From Priapulus caudatus (taxonomy: Eukaryota; Priapulida; Priapulimorpha; Priapulimorphida; Priapulidae), in the NCBI RefSeq assembly GCF_000485595.1, contig NW_014577159.1, positions 355,886 through 378,192 on the forward strand: a stretch of DNA of 22,307 bases, in the 5' to 3' direction. The translations under genes were made by a program, and so were the position numbers. The first letter of the stretch is position 1, and each line of letters starts with the position of its first letter. The notes under the pieces are model-generated. The model worked only from the letters and a program-made list of their open reading frames with translations. It was not told the origin of the DNA and did no database searches. Positions 17,801 through 22,307 of this stretch are shown here, one piece after another.

Positions 17801-19966
17801 TTTGGTTCTGTCATTCCCTATTGTGACTCTCCCTTCCTTTTTATTGAATTGCAAATTTGAGGCTTTTTCTAATGCCATCCGCAGTGTTGATCTGTCTATT
17901 TGAGCAACTTTATCTCTTTTCGCCTTCGATATAGTCCCTTAGACTTTGAAGACTATTATTTACGAGGTTACGAGGTTACAGCAATTTGTGACTTTTCAGA
18001 CGACGGCATCTGCTACTACTGAGGCGTGTAAAGCGCGAGCAGAAGTCAACAACGCCACCTAGTGAGCCAAAAGATGATGAGCAGACTGAGTTAGAGAGAT
18101 TATTACATCACTCTGTCTTCTTGCCTCCCATTAACCAAACTAACGAGGTATTATGATTATTATTAAATCTTTATTGCATGAATTCAGATACAAATACATG
18201 TACTGACGACAGTTTTTCTCACGGAGAAAAAATCTGATAAAAGCAATAGTGTCGAGTAATTAAAATGATAAAATTTCTGACGGATACAGTACAATTACAA
18301 TGCTATATATAATGTGTGAGATATACTTTCTTCCTAAATCTGCATGATATTATCGCGGTTCGGAGCCCGATGCGAGAAACAAATAACGGTTCTTAGCACG
18401 ATTCGAGAATCACGTGGCGAATGCGCGACGAACGAGCTGATAGTTTCTTTGAGTGTGTCTCATTCCCCCCCCCCCGCAGGTTGTTCTTTCCTGGGGTTCC
18501 GTCAGGGATCGTTTCTTCCTGGGGTTCCTTCAGGGATCGTTTCTTCCTGGTGTTCCTTCAGGGATCGTTTCTTTCTGGTGTTCCTTCAGGGATCGTTTCT
18601 TCCTGGTGTTCCTTCAGGGATTGTTCCTTCCTGGGGTTCCTTCAGGGATCCTTCAGGGATTGTTTATTCCTGGGTTTCTTTCAGGGATCGTTCTTCCTGG
18701 TGTTCCTTCAGTGATCGTTTATTCCTGGGGTTCCTTTAGTGATCGTTCTTTCCTGGGGTTTCTTCAGGGATAGTTTCTTCCTGGGGATCCTTCAGGGATC
18801 GTTTCTTCCTGGTGTTCCTTCAGGGATCGTTTCTTCCTGGGGATCCTTCCGGCATCGTTTCTTCCTGGTGTTCCTTCAGGGATCGTTTCTTCCTGGGGTT
18901 CCTTCAGGGATCGTTTCTTCCTGGGGTTTCTTCAGGGATCATTTATTCCTGGTGTTCCTTCAGGAATCGTTTCTTCCTGGTGTTCCTTCAGGGATCGTTT
19001 CTTTCTGGTGTTCCTTCAGGGATCGTTTTTTCCTGGTGTTCCTTCAGTGATCGTTTATTCCTGAGGTTCCTTCAGGGATCGTTCCTTCCTGGGGTTTCTT
19101 CCTGGGGTTCCTTCAGGGATCGTTTCTTCCTGGGGTTCCTTCAGGGATCGTTTATTCCTGGGGTTCCTTCAGGGATCGTTCCTTCCTGGGGTTCCTTCAG
19201 GGAACGTTTCTTCCTGGGGTTCCTTCAGGGATCGTTTCTTCCTGGGGTTCTTGCAGGGATCGTTTCTTCCTGGGGTTCCTTCAGGGATCGTTTTTTCCTA
19301 GGGTTTCATTCAGGGATCGTTTCTTCCCGCAGGACCTCCCGCTAGGCTGGGAGAACCACTCTAAGTTGCTGCCGGCCGTCAACGAGTGTGAGGTGCGCGA
19401 GGTCGCTGGCTGGTCGGTCGATGATGTCGTCAGGTTCATCAGGCGTCTGCCTGGCTGCGAGCAGCACGCTCTCATGTTCAAGGAAGAGGTACGAGCAAGT
19501 GACGAGCGGCTAAGTGTGCTTACTAATATCGAATTGATTTTTGAAGTTGGGTGACTCTAGGGTACCTAGTGTGAACAGCCTTGAAGGTCTGATTTGTTCC
19601 TGCGAAATTCAGCATTTAAGGAGCGGTTGCGTGGCCTCAAATACCAAACGTTTTATGAAACGTAAAAAATAAATAATATATAGAACCATATGAATTTTGA
19701 AGGTTCCTCTGACGTTGTGTGCTTCTAATGCGACTAAGCAATTATCGATATCGCGATATACGAGTCGATAGCATGACGTCACGTTTGCTTCGTCGTTTCC
19801 GCAGCAAATTGACGGGGAGGCGCTGCTGCTGCTGGCGCAGGCTGACATCGTCAAGATACTCAACGTGCGGCTCGGGCCAGCGATCAAGATCTACAGCAGC
19901 ATTCTGCTCCTACACGGCGGCACTAGCAACAACAACAGCCGCAGCCACTCAGTCAACAGCAGCTGA
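5693..19966 (+). CDS. L3MBTL-family MBT-repeat chromatin protein (gene model, 22 coding exons)
   Basis: Polycomb-group chromatin reader of the lethal(3)malignant brain tumour family. It is nuclear; family members bind mono- and dimethyl-lysine on histones and compact nucleosomes. Inferred order: low-complexity N-terminus (1-330), the [15 protein letters not shown] segment (about 336-349) typical of L3MBTL proteins, FCS zinc finger (456-481), MBT1 (577-678), MBT2 (681-786), MBT3 (789-890), C2HC finger 1 (903-928), C2HC finger 2 (987-1011) and SAM (1121-1183). The MBT2 cage residues Asp726, Phe750, Trp753 and Tyr757 have the same spacing as human L3MBTL1 Asp355/Phe379/Trp382/Tyr386. Joined coding length is 3603 nt (1200 residues) if exon 19 starts at 17045. 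All other junctions are in phase with GT-AG ends. Having both finger types plus SAM fits an ortholog of the vertebrate L3MBTL1/3/4 group, but I cannot assign a paralogue, so no symbol is given. Confidence 0.93.
5852..6198. mobile_element. Nonautonomous TIR element (MITE), CAGGGCTGCCAAC termini
   Basis: The 13-bp perfect terminal inverted repeats cagggctgccaac and gttggcagccctg are flanked by direct repeats of cctaca (5846-5851 and 6199-6204), as expected of a target-site duplication. The interior carries a G-rich/C-rich foldback near 5915-5940 and three copies of a gcgtgagatat motif. No transposase frame is present, so it is a deletion derivative or MITE of an unidentified superfamily. It starts 26 bases after the exon 1 donor. 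Confidence 0.88.
6451..6719. mobile_element. Long-TIR element with telomere-like core
   Basis: The left end ggtctatgtccccca is mirrored by tgggggacatagacc at the right end. Imperfect inverted similarity continues inward about 100 bp on each side (shared ccgatata, gaacgtaccct, actatct). Between the arms lies (CCCTAA)n. Short direct repeats around agctga flank it. There is no coding capacity. It is a nonautonomous element of unknown family. Confidence 0.8.
6599..6628 (+). repeat. Interstitial telomere-like (CCCTAA)n
   Basis: About four CCCTAA units, one of them variant (CCCTGA), sit in the centre of the surrounding TIR element. TTAGGG is the telomere repeat of many animals. Confidence 0.9.
7204..7368 (+). 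CDS. Coding exon 2: N-terminal region
   Basis: The exon enters in phase 1 (completing a Gly codon) and leaves in phase 1 at aaag|gtatag. It encodes about 55 residues (positions 45-99), including [18 protein letters not shown] and a Thr/Gln/Leu-rich stretch. No domain is recognised. Phase continuity on both sides and a clean open frame support it. Confidence 0.75.
7590..7839 (+). repeat. ~36-bp minisatellite abutting an acceptor
   Basis: About seven diverged units start near 7590, 7625, 7662, 7696, 7733, 7769 and 7807. They share a gcatgaagacacttgtttacg-like core followed by gcgggtgg. The last unit ends as cctgtttcgtggtgcag and supplies the 3' splice site of coding exon 3. Shadow open frames on both strands come from this repeat. 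Confidence 0.85.
7840..8101 (+). CDS. Coding exon 3: Pro/Gly/Val-rich N-terminal region
   Basis: It encodes residues 100-187: [15 protein letters not shown], a direct repeat [12 protein letters not shown], then QQGPCGP and a His/Pro/Ala-rich tail. An exact 18-bp tandem duplication near 7900-7936 produces the doubled VPVTSM. GC content is clearly higher than in the flanking introns, as in the other coding exons. The donor is atact|gtgagt in phase 2. The segment is probably disordered. No domain is recognised. Confidence 0.77.
8165..8580 (+). repeat. Degenerate pyrimidine-rich tandem repeat in intron 3
   Basis: Diverged units of roughly 45-60 bp recur, sharing ccagat(c/t)tccaatcattc, gtaaccttcct and ctcaagatct blocks. 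Copies are too diverged to count exactly; I estimate six to eight. An open frame that begins at 8447 runs through it and is not called as a gene. Confidence 0.75.
8723..8837 (+). CDS. Coding exon 4: Thr/Ala/Val-rich linker
   Basis: The acceptor tttgctttgttgccag leads into a 115-nt exon (residues 187-225) that enters in phase 2 and leaves in phase 0 at gaac|gtaagt. A second in-frame acceptor, ccacgcag at 8740, would remove six codons (ATIPRR). The chosen one has the better pyrimidine tract. The sequence is Ala/Thr/Val-rich with no domain. Confidence 0.72.
8838..9149 (+). other. Intron 4, nothing notable
   Basis: Ordinary intron sequence from GTAAGT to tatttgcag. No repeat or open frame worth calling. 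Confidence 0.6.
9150..9275 (+). CDS. Coding exon 5: Pro-rich linker
   Basis: This 126-nt exon has phase 0 at both ends (residues 226-267). It contains two proline clusters (GGPPPS and SEPPPLQP) and an acidic-basic stretch ending in LTVTQ. The donor is acacag|gtgaca. It is probably disordered. Confidence 0.75.
9276..9706 (+). other. Intron 5, with T-run and foldback element
   Basis: It contains a T-rich tract near 9294-9341 and the foldback element at 9469-9565. It ends tttgaatgtag. Confidence 0.65.
9469..9565 (+). mobile_element. Polar foldback element, short copy
   Basis: A unique leader with atttcattggatctctatgg is followed by a perfect 26-bp inverted repeat (9503-9528 and 9540-9565) with an 11-base loop. 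The 14-bp direct repeats taactgtttgtcag (9455-9468 and 9566-9579) flank the whole unit. The same leader and arm motif recur at 17288-17480, so this is a family and not a chance hairpin. There is no coding capacity. The class is unresolved. Confidence 0.82.
9707..9949 (+). CDS. Coding exon 6: Gly run and L3MBTL signature segment
   Basis: 81 codons, phase 0 at both ends (residues 268-348). The first half is Thr/Ser-rich. Then comes a run of nine glycines encoded by mixed GGC/GGT/GGA codons. The end reads [16 protein letters not shown], strongly like the segment upstream of the FCS finger in vertebrate L3MBTL proteins. The glycine run is a likely length-variable site. Confidence 0.87.
10041..10188 (+). 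CDS. Coding exon 7: completes signature segment, then acidic linker
   Basis: The acceptor gttttattacag leads into [12 protein letters not shown] (residues 349 on), completing the conserved LKF-x3-EFG motif begun in the previous exon. It is followed by a Glu/Lys/Thr-rich linker ending [16 protein letters not shown]. The exon leaves in phase 1 at ggag|gtaatt. Confidence 0.85.
10238..10483. mobile_element. Long-TIR element with telomere-like core (second, different copy)
   Basis: The inverted arms at 10244-10284 and 10435-10478 match over about 41 bp apart from a 3-base indel. Both arms carry gtcgtatcaggtactacag or its complement. The direct repeats cgttagtagg at 10228-10237 and 10484-10493 look like a target-site duplication. 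The interior holds (CCCTAA)n. It shares only gtaccctagct next to the telomeric block with the element at 6451-6719. Confidence 0.85.
10341..10389 (+). repeat. Interstitial telomere-like (CCCTAA)n
   Basis: About seven CCCTAA-type units with two slips (aaacctata, aaacatg) lie inside the TIR element, in the same orientation as the tract at 6599. Confidence 0.92.
10756..10889 (+). CDS. Coding exon 8: Lys/Ser/Thr-rich linker
   Basis: 134 nt, entering in phase 1 and leaving in phase 0 at gcagag|gttagc (residues 398-442). It encodes a hydrophilic stretch with KKTTNKP and GKEKSRKAE, a plausible nuclear-localisation or disordered linker just before the FCS finger. Confidence 0.8.
11157..11311 (+). 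CDS. Coding exon 9: FCS zinc finger
   Basis: Residues 443-494. Cys458-x2-Cys461, then GRFCS with Cys477 and Cys481, form the FCS-type finger (CENCGVYG...[12 protein letters not shown]) found in Polycomb-group proteins such as L3MBTL, Sfmbt and Polyhomeotic, where it has been linked to nucleic-acid binding and complex assembly. The AYAIKYV stretch after the last cysteine is the usual helical continuation. Acceptor ttcctcttgtag; donor cccag|gtacgc in phase 2. The exon is GC-rich compared with its introns. Confidence 0.95.
11362..11534 (+). repeat. Two-copy tandem duplication, 85-bp unit
   Basis: Copy 1 at 11362-11446 and copy 2 at 11447-11534 both begin cttgtaacatt(a/g)aatc. They share gaatgta and aattaaaataat blocks followed by gtggtttt. 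This is intronic and somewhat diverged. No function is visible. Confidence 0.85.
11714..11813 (+). CDS. Coding exon 10: basic linker with NLS-like motif
   Basis: 100 nt, phase 2 in and phase 0 out (residues 494-527). It encodes [20 protein letters not shown] followed by RKRKKKS, a classical monopartite nuclear-localisation pattern. Acceptor cgttttttcccag; donor ggaaag|gtacgt. It links the FCS finger to the MBT block. Confidence 0.88.
11814..12478 (+). other. Intron 10, nothing notable
   Basis: There is no array, open frame or element I recognise in this stretch. It ends with ctaatctatcttcag. Confidence 0.6.
12479..12688 (+). CDS. Coding exon 11: start of MBT repeat 1
   Basis: 70 codons, phase 0 at both ends (residues 528-597). 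After a charged linker it reads [19 protein letters not shown], the characteristic N-terminal arm of an MBT repeat (W-x2-YL...A-x-PV-x-LF). The donor is cgcgag|gtagag. Confidence 0.94.
12849..13012 (+). repeat. (TG)n-rich degenerate microsatellite
   Basis: Mixed TG, TGCG and TGTA steps in intron 11. They are complementary in character to the CA-rich tract at 1165-1395. No coding content. Confidence 0.85.
13111..13223 (+). CDS. Coding exon 12: MBT repeat 1, middle
   Basis: Residues 598-635, [19 protein letters not shown] and then [11 protein letters not shown], the typical G-x-K/R-LEA-D core of an MBT repeat. It leaves in phase 2 at agagg|gtacgt and rejoins in the next exon as ...[12 protein letters not shown]. 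Confidence 0.95.
13224..13547 (+). other. Intron 12, nothing notable
   Basis: Plain AT-rich intron ending tttttttcgtacctcag. No repeats or element seen. Confidence 0.6.
13548..13675 (+). CDS. Coding exon 13: MBT repeat 1, C-terminal part
   Basis: It encodes [18 protein letters not shown], then [20 protein letters not shown] (residues 635-678). In this repeat VFPVGF replaces the usual IHPAGW, and a Tyr stands where MBT2 has its cage Trp, so repeat 1 is probably structural and does not read lysine marks. The donor is aaaag|gtatta in phase 1. Confidence 0.95.
13797..13891 (+). CDS. Coding exon 14: start of MBT repeat 2
   Basis: The acceptor cctatttctgaccag leads into [18 protein letters not shown] and then SSAPRHLF (residues 678-709), the N-terminal arm of MBT2 after the first repeat's PPKGY ending. 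It leaves in phase 0 at acacg|gtaatc. Confidence 0.94.
14058..14286 (+). CDS. Coding exon 15: MBT repeat 2, methyl-lysine-binding core
   Basis: Residues 710-786. It carries [13 protein letters not shown], then [16 protein letters not shown], then [11 protein letters not shown]. Asp726, Phe750, Trp753 and Tyr757 line up with the aromatic cage of human L3MBTL1 MBT2 at identical spacing (24, 3, 4 residues). Binding to mono- or dimethyl-lysine is therefore expected. The exon leaves in phase 1 at aaacg|gtcagt. Confidence 0.97.
14520..14605 (+). CDS. Coding exon 16: start of MBT repeat 3
   Basis: 86 nt (residues 786-814) encoding [20 protein letters not shown] and then ARAFKQ, the N-terminal arm of the third repeat, matching the NF-x-WEKYL pattern of vertebrate homologues. 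Phase 1 in, phase 0 out at aagcag|gtactg. Confidence 0.94.
14787..14958 (+). pseudogene. Decayed duplicate of the MBT3 acceptor and exon start
   Basis: Sequence from 14787 (gaatgcagcaattt... aattcaccc) resembles 14974 onward (gaatgccgcaattt... aattcaccc). The similarity resumes at ctcactcgcttgcag (ends 14921), which mirrors the true acceptor cctcgctcgcag at 15188. The bases after 14921 read [10 protein letters not shown]-stop, against [10 protein letters not shown] in the real exon. It looks like a partial tandem duplication of the intron end plus exon start that has decayed. If spliced in, it would stop after ten codons. Confidence 0.6.
15189..15414 (+). CDS. Coding exon 17: MBT repeat 3, core
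   Basis: Residues 815-890: [20 protein letters not shown], then [16 protein letters not shown], then [10 protein letters not shown] and KTGHTITPP. Cage-like Asp, Phe, Trp and Tyr are all present here too, although in human L3MBTL1 only the second repeat is known to bind. The exon is markedly GC-rich. Phase 0 in, phase 1 out at gatca|gtgagt. Confidence 0.97.
15447..15651. mobile_element. Nonautonomous element with imperfect TIRs
   Basis: The left end caggcgcggatttaggccgg and the right end (reverse complement) caggggcggatccagagggt match imperfectly for about 36 bp. C-runs lie on both sides. The interior has a GGGGGGCATGCCCCC palindrome near 15574 and a caccggtttcc/gaaaccggt hairpin near 15468. 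There is no open frame with a transposase motif. Elements of this GGCGGAT...CCGCCC type are common in animal genomes; the family is unassigned. Confidence 0.75.
15652..16063 (+). other. Rest of intron 17
   Basis: AT-rich intron with a TA-rich patch near 15910-15945, ending in a strong pyrimidine tract ctctctccctgtcgctcag. An open frame beginning at 15788 crosses into the next exon in the wrong frame and is not used. Confidence 0.6.
16064..16301 (+). CDS. Coding exon 18: C2HC zinc finger 1
   Basis: Residues 890-969. The finger reads [14 protein letters not shown] and then [13 protein letters not shown], with Cys903, Cys908, His922/923 and Cys928 as ligands. It is the MYT1-like C2HC finger that follows the MBT block in L3MBTL proteins, closest in my memory to the L3MBTL3/4 form. 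A Met/Gly/Leu-rich linker follows. The donor gagat|gtaagt is a near-perfect consensus and leaves phase 2. Read through, it gives ATG-TAA, so intron retention would end the protein here. Confidence 0.93.
16276..16725 (+). repeat. Minisatellite that copies the exon 18 end and its 5' splice site
   Basis: Six units start at 16276, 16361, 16446, 16531, 16605 and 16679. Unit lengths are 85, 85, 85, 74 and 74, with a truncated last copy. Unit 1 is the real exon end plus donor. All units keep gcacagctcaatggag (minor changes) followed by gtaagt and gccgag, so five extra consensus-like donors stand in tandem downstream of the real one. Confidence 0.95.
16726..17030 (+). other. Rest of intron 18
   Basis: A short CACTG-rich imperfect repeat lies at about 16757-16815. 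Otherwise this is an ordinary intron ending tgtgttctatgcag. Confidence 0.6.
17031..17275 (+). CDS. Coding exon 19: C2HC zinc finger 2
   Basis: It encodes [20 protein letters not shown], then GHITGKW and [13 protein letters not shown]. Ligands are Cys987, Cys992, His1005/1006 and Cys1011. This MYT1-type finger closely resembles the CPTPGCDGSGHVTG...SGCPLA finger of human L3MBTL1. It ends [11 protein letters not shown] in phase 2 at agacg|gtataa; the GRP sequence resembles an AT-hook core. The start is uncertain. The best-looking acceptor (17029-17030) would need phase 0, but exon 18 leaves phase 2. The AG at 17043-17044 (start 17045) restores frame. An unseen small exon is the alternative. Confidence 0.9.
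17288..17480 (+). mobile_element. Polar foldback element, long copy
   Basis: The leader atttcatcggatctctatag matches the leader of the element at 9469. It is followed by imperfect inverted arms of about 63 bp (17323-17385 and 17417-17480) around a 31-base loop. The outer arm sequence (ctaataaagtt...agatcc) is shared with the short copy. Flanks ggtataacctgtg (17275-17287) and ggtataatccgtg (17481-17493) match at 11 of 13 positions. The left one is the exon 19 donor itself. Confidence 0.8.
17494..17999 (+). other. Rest of intron 19, with a minus-strand open frame of unknown meaning
   Basis: The minus strand is open from about 17937 down to 17624 (84 codons from its first ATG). It includes a duplicated SKREC unit and hydrophilic sequence, with no domain I recognise. 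It could be a transposon remnant or chance. The intron ends gtgacttttcag. Confidence 0.4.
18000..18147 (+). CDS. Coding exon 20: linker and pre-SAM motif
   Basis: Residues 1046-1095. The basic start [15 protein letters not shown] is followed by a charged linker and then [19 protein letters not shown]. The LHxSVF motif before the SAM domain is conserved in L3MBTL homologues. Phase 2 in, phase 0 out at aacgag|gtatta. Joining CG from exon 19 to A restores Arg and keeps the frame, which fixes the exon 19 donor. Confidence 0.9.
18155..18330 (-). mobile_element. Possible 3' tail of a non-LTR retrotransposon
   Basis: On the minus strand the sequence ends gcaataaagatttaataat, with AATAAA close to a TAA-type tail, a pattern common at the 3' ends of RTE/Jockey-like LINEs and their SINEs. 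No reverse-transcriptase sequence is present, so this is resemblance only. The left edge lies within about 10 bases of the exon 20 donor. Confidence 0.3.
18484..19332 (+). repeat. 30-copy 28-bp tandem array of splice-acceptor-like units
   Basis: The unit consensus is ggatcgtttcttcctggggttccttcag (28 bp), repeated about 30 times with few changes. Each unit has a pyrimidine-rich stretch ending in CAG|G. The final unit is cgtttcttcccgcag and provides the real acceptor of the SAM exon. Because 28 is not a multiple of three, all plus-strand frames read the same peptide theme ([13 protein letters not shown]), giving long false open frames. Confidence 0.97.
19333..19488 (+). CDS. Coding exon 21: SAM domain, N-terminal half
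   Basis: 52 codons, phase 0 at both ends (residues 1096-1147). It reads [18 protein letters not shown], then [20 protein letters not shown] and HALMFKEE. The W-E-x-H-x-KLLP lead-in and W-[ST]-x-D-[ED]-V start are those of the L3MBTL SAM domain, which mediates self-association. It is GC-rich. The donor is gaagag|gtacga. Confidence 0.96.
19489..19804 (+). other. Intron 21, nothing notable
   Basis: Ordinary intron ending cgtcgtttccgcag. Open frames on either strand here are shadows. Confidence 0.6.
19805..19966 (+). CDS. Coding exon 22: SAM domain end and C-terminus
   Basis: Residues 1148-1200 plus TGA at 19964. [20 protein letters not shown] then [18 protein letters not shown] completes the SAM domain (the G-x-ALLLL-x-x-DI and LGPALKI motifs are hallmarks). 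A Ser/Asn/His-rich tail of about 15 residues follows. The protein ends shortly after SAM, as in family members. Confidence 0.97.
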   Translation, partial: QIDGEALLLLAQADIVKILNVRLGPAIKIYSSILLLHGGTSNNNSRSHSVNSS

Positions 19967-20246
19967 GGTGCAGCCGGACACGAGCGAGACAGCGTGAAGC
20001 GCGTGCATCACGGGGACGTGTAACTTACAATTACAAATTACAATTACATTAAATCGCGGTAACAATGAGAATAATGGCAGCGATCGGTCGGTCGTCAGCA
20101 GCTGAGGTACGATTGGCTGGAAGACCGCTGCGCCTTCCCACGAGTTCACCAGCACGTGCATCTGCTTGTATTCTAGTACAAAGAGTAGAGAGTTCAGCCT
20201 CCTTTCAAAGTGCAGCAGGTGATGATGTATAGCAGCATTTAATAAA
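19967..20246 (+). other. 3' untranslated region with polyA signal candidate
   Basis: An AATAAA at 20241-20246 is the first canonical polyadenylation signal after the stop codon. An ATTAAA variant occurs near 20048. If the first is used, the 3' UTR is about 300 nt. A longer isoform cannot be ruled out. Confidence 0.5.
20241..20246 (+). terminator. Polyadenylation signal candidate AATAAA
   Basis: A canonical hexamer 275 bases after the stop codon, in the gene's sense orientation. It is the only AATAAA I find between the stop and the end of the window. Confidence 0.5.
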
Positions 20247-21059
20247 TTCCCCCATCTTAGTAACAGTACACTAAATTTCTCAGACATAAGCGCACGGTTA
20301 TCTGTTTCGTGTCTGTGCGTGCGTTGGTTATCGTGTAGGGGAATCGCGTGTGTTCCGTGCAGACGGGTTGTCAGACCGGTAACTATGGCCTTGCATAACA
20401 ATGTCGAGTGTGTTTATTTATTTCTATCTTCGTTCCATTTCAAAACTCGGTTAACTGCAGTGTGGGAAGTCTCCAACCTAACTAGCATGCACCTAACATG
20501 CACTGCATCGTAGCAAGCTCTTCCTTTGGTTTTGCTGGCACCAGCAGCTATCATCAGTTAATAATGCTGCATGTGTCTAAAATTGTAAATACTTTGCGAA
20601 TAAGCCACAACCGGCTGATGCCAGCTTGGACAGAACGGGTGTGGATGAGGGCCGAGTACAGACAAGGTAACAGCTTGCTGTTGTTTTCACATTTAGCCGA
20701 ATCGCTGTAGCATCTTGTGCTAATTACAGGAATAATGAGAAACAAGCAGTATACTCCCATGGGGTAGGAAGGATGATTGATTGCTACTCTACTTTGATTT
20801 CAGCTTCTATTTTGTCGTCCATCAGCAAACAAACCTATCGGACGTAGACGCCTTCGACGTGTATGTTACTTTTTACGTTATGGCATTTGGTTTGAAGCGC
20901 TGCAATTTGGAAGCACACGTGTAAGCACGCACCAAGTTTATTGATTCACCATTCGAACATTCCCAATAGTTGTGTGATATAGCTAGTCAGAATGTGATAG
21001 GGGAGCAGTCGTATGTTAGTTACGGATTGTATTAGTATTGTCGACAATGATCTAGAGAT
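20247..21059. other. Downstream DNA, no gene recognised
   Basis: Short open frames only, on both strands, none with a domain. It may be the 3' UTR of a longer transcript or intergenic DNA. It contains one TGTAAATA (20584). Confidence 0.45.
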
Positions 21060-21127
21060 AGAGACGAGAGACAGAGAGAGAGAGAGAGAGCGAGAGAGAA
21101 GGGGGAGCTAGGGAGAGAGAGTGAGCG

Positions 21128-21188
<61 letters not shown>

Positions 21189-21222
21189 GGGAGCTAGGGA
21201 GAGAGAGTGAGCGAGAGGAGAG
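21060..21222. repeat. (GA)n microsatellite with an internal 44-bp duplication
   Basis: GA runs surround a block with aagggggagctagggagaga. It occurs at 21093-21136 and again at 21179-21222, separated by pure GA. The minus-strand Leu/Ser-rich open frame here is an artefact. Confidence 0.92.
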
Positions 21223-21274
21223 GCATCTTCTACACACCCCGTCGGTAAACCCGGTCGTCCATTCTAATGCCTTT

Positions 21275-21471
21275 GTTAAATGTGAAATAATTATTGGCAG
21301 TCCCATGCTGCGTGGTTAAGCACCGCCGTAATAACAGTGGCAGGATTGTCAGTGTGTATGTCAAATGTGAAATAATTATTGGCAGTCCCATGCTGGGTGG
21401 TTATGCACCGACTGTATTAACATGCACGAAGGAAGCACCACCGTAACAGTGGCAGGATTGTCAGTGTGTAT
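21275..21471 (+). repeat. Two-copy tandem duplication, 85/112 bp units
   Basis: Both copies begin gt(t/c)aaatgtgaaataatta and end ggcaggattgtcagtgtgta. The second has a 27-base insertion around ctgtattaacatgcacgaag. A third copy starts at 21472 but diverges after about 10 bases. Confidence 0.9.
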
Positions 21472-21481
21472 GTCAAATGTG

Positions 21482-22213
21482 TGATGTCACAGCTAATACC
21501 GTGAGAGTGCAGCGTGGTACGTGGTGCACTTACTTATATGCAGCTTTGCCAAGCCCTCGAAGTTTCGTTTACCAACAGGGCACGTAGGTGGACGTGTCCG
21601 TGTTGGGTGTATTGTCGGTGGTAGAGATGTCAGTCCCGTAGCTGAACTGTAAATATGTACAATCGGTGGTACCTTGCAATGGCGTGTTATTTTAAAGTCA
21701 CGTGCAAGGAGAACGGCAATGCGTTAGGGATGTTTTGTGCGTGGGTTTTACACGAAGGGGTTTCTAAGTAGAATAGCATATTAGTTAGACGGAAAGGATT
21801 GCTCCATTAGGCATTTACCCAGTATAGCAATATGTAAATATTGGCTTGGCTTGGACTCGTTTGTTATTTGCTCTGCTGGAGTAAAATTTAGGCGTATGGT
21901 TTTTGCCAGCGTTGGTTATTTCATGAGTGACTGAATGACAAAAAGTTGTAGTCGAGTTGTAGTTGTGTGTAAGCAACGTAGCGGAACCGGGAAACGAACA
22001 CAGATCTCTGTCTGTGAAATATCAGTTATAGTGGTACATATAGCGTTATAGAATTTGCGTTATTGCATTTTTGGCTGCGTGCCAATGTGCCGGTATGATA
22101 TTGCATTCATCGACAAAGTCGTGGGTGCAGTTTGTATCGGTTAACATTGTAACGGGGTGTGGTTGGTGTTTTTCATGGTTTTAAATTAGAAGAAACCTCT
22201 GCTGAATGCACAT
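21482..22213. other. Intergenic or distal 3' UTR, nothing firm
   Basis: No coding frame, array or RNA gene recognised. Two TGTAAATA Pumilio-like sites occur at 21648 and 21833. Confidence 0.4.
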
Positions 22214-22276
22214 AACTATATATATATATATTTATAAATTATATATATATAGATATATGTATATAAATTATCTACT

Positions 22277-22307
<31 letters not shown>
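22214..22307. repeat. (TA)n microsatellite at window end
   Basis: TA-rich dinucleotide tracts run to the last base, interrupted by tttataaatt and tatctacttctg. Confidence 0.92.

Noticed and set aside
18484-19332. CRISPR-like array
   Set aside because: Direct tandem 28-bp units with no unique spacers, inside a eukaryotic intron.
18344-19345. Open frames of up to 177 codons with repeating FLPGVPSG sequence, like a repetitive secreted protein
   Set aside because: The 28-bp unit gives the same peptide theme in all three frames, no unit is a multiple of three, and it lies between two in-phase exons of the MBT gene.
21052-21306. Leu/Ser-rich minus-strand open frame
   Set aside because: Translation of the (GA)n microsatellite.
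1-22307. tRNA, rRNA or viral genes
   Set aside because: I saw no cloverleaf-like or rRNA core sequence and no viral protein motif on either strand by inspection; a covariance-model search would be needed to exclude small RNAs.

Overview
The window is a piece of an intron-rich animal genome, most likely a slowly evolving marine or other non-model invertebrate. GT-AG introns, MBT repeats, MYT1-type zinc fingers, a SAM domain, TTAGGG-type interstitial telomere repeats and many small terminal-inverted-repeat elements support this. I cannot name the phylum. Nothing prokaryotic or viral is visible.

One gene dominates: a plus-strand lethal(3)malignant brain tumour-like (L3MBTL1/3/4 family) Polycomb-group chromatin reader. 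I reconstructed 22 coding exons between 5693 and 19966. Every junction keeps phase except one (exon 18 to exon 19), which needs either a second-choice acceptor or an unrecognised small exon. The inferred protein is about 1200 residues. In order it holds a long low-complexity N-terminus, an FCS zinc finger (about 456-481), three MBT repeats (about 577-678, 681-786, 789-890), two C2HC zinc fingers (about 903-928 and 987-1011) and a C-terminal SAM domain (about 1121-1183). The methyl-lysine cage of MBT2 is fully conserved. Such proteins read mono- and dimethylated histone lysines, compact chromatin and polymerise or partner through SAM.

Layout: 1-3139 is intergenic or upstream DNA with simple repeats. 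3150-3306 may be an untranslated first exon. 3307-5677 would be its intron. 5678-19966 carries the coding exons. After 19966 comes the 3' UTR (polyA signal candidate at 20241) and then repeat-rich DNA.

The unusual part is the introns. A 30-copy, 28-bp array whose every unit looks like a 3' splice site runs straight into the real acceptor of the SAM exon. A minisatellite has copied the 3' end of exon 18 with its 5' splice site about six times. A decayed copy of the MBT3 acceptor and first codons lies upstream of the real exon. Two unlike TIR elements carry telomere-like CCCTAA cores. Two copies of a polar foldback element are flanked by 13-14 bp direct repeats, and one of these duplicates a splice donor. 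These are the best candidates for novelty; all rest on inspection by eye, without transcripts or database searches.
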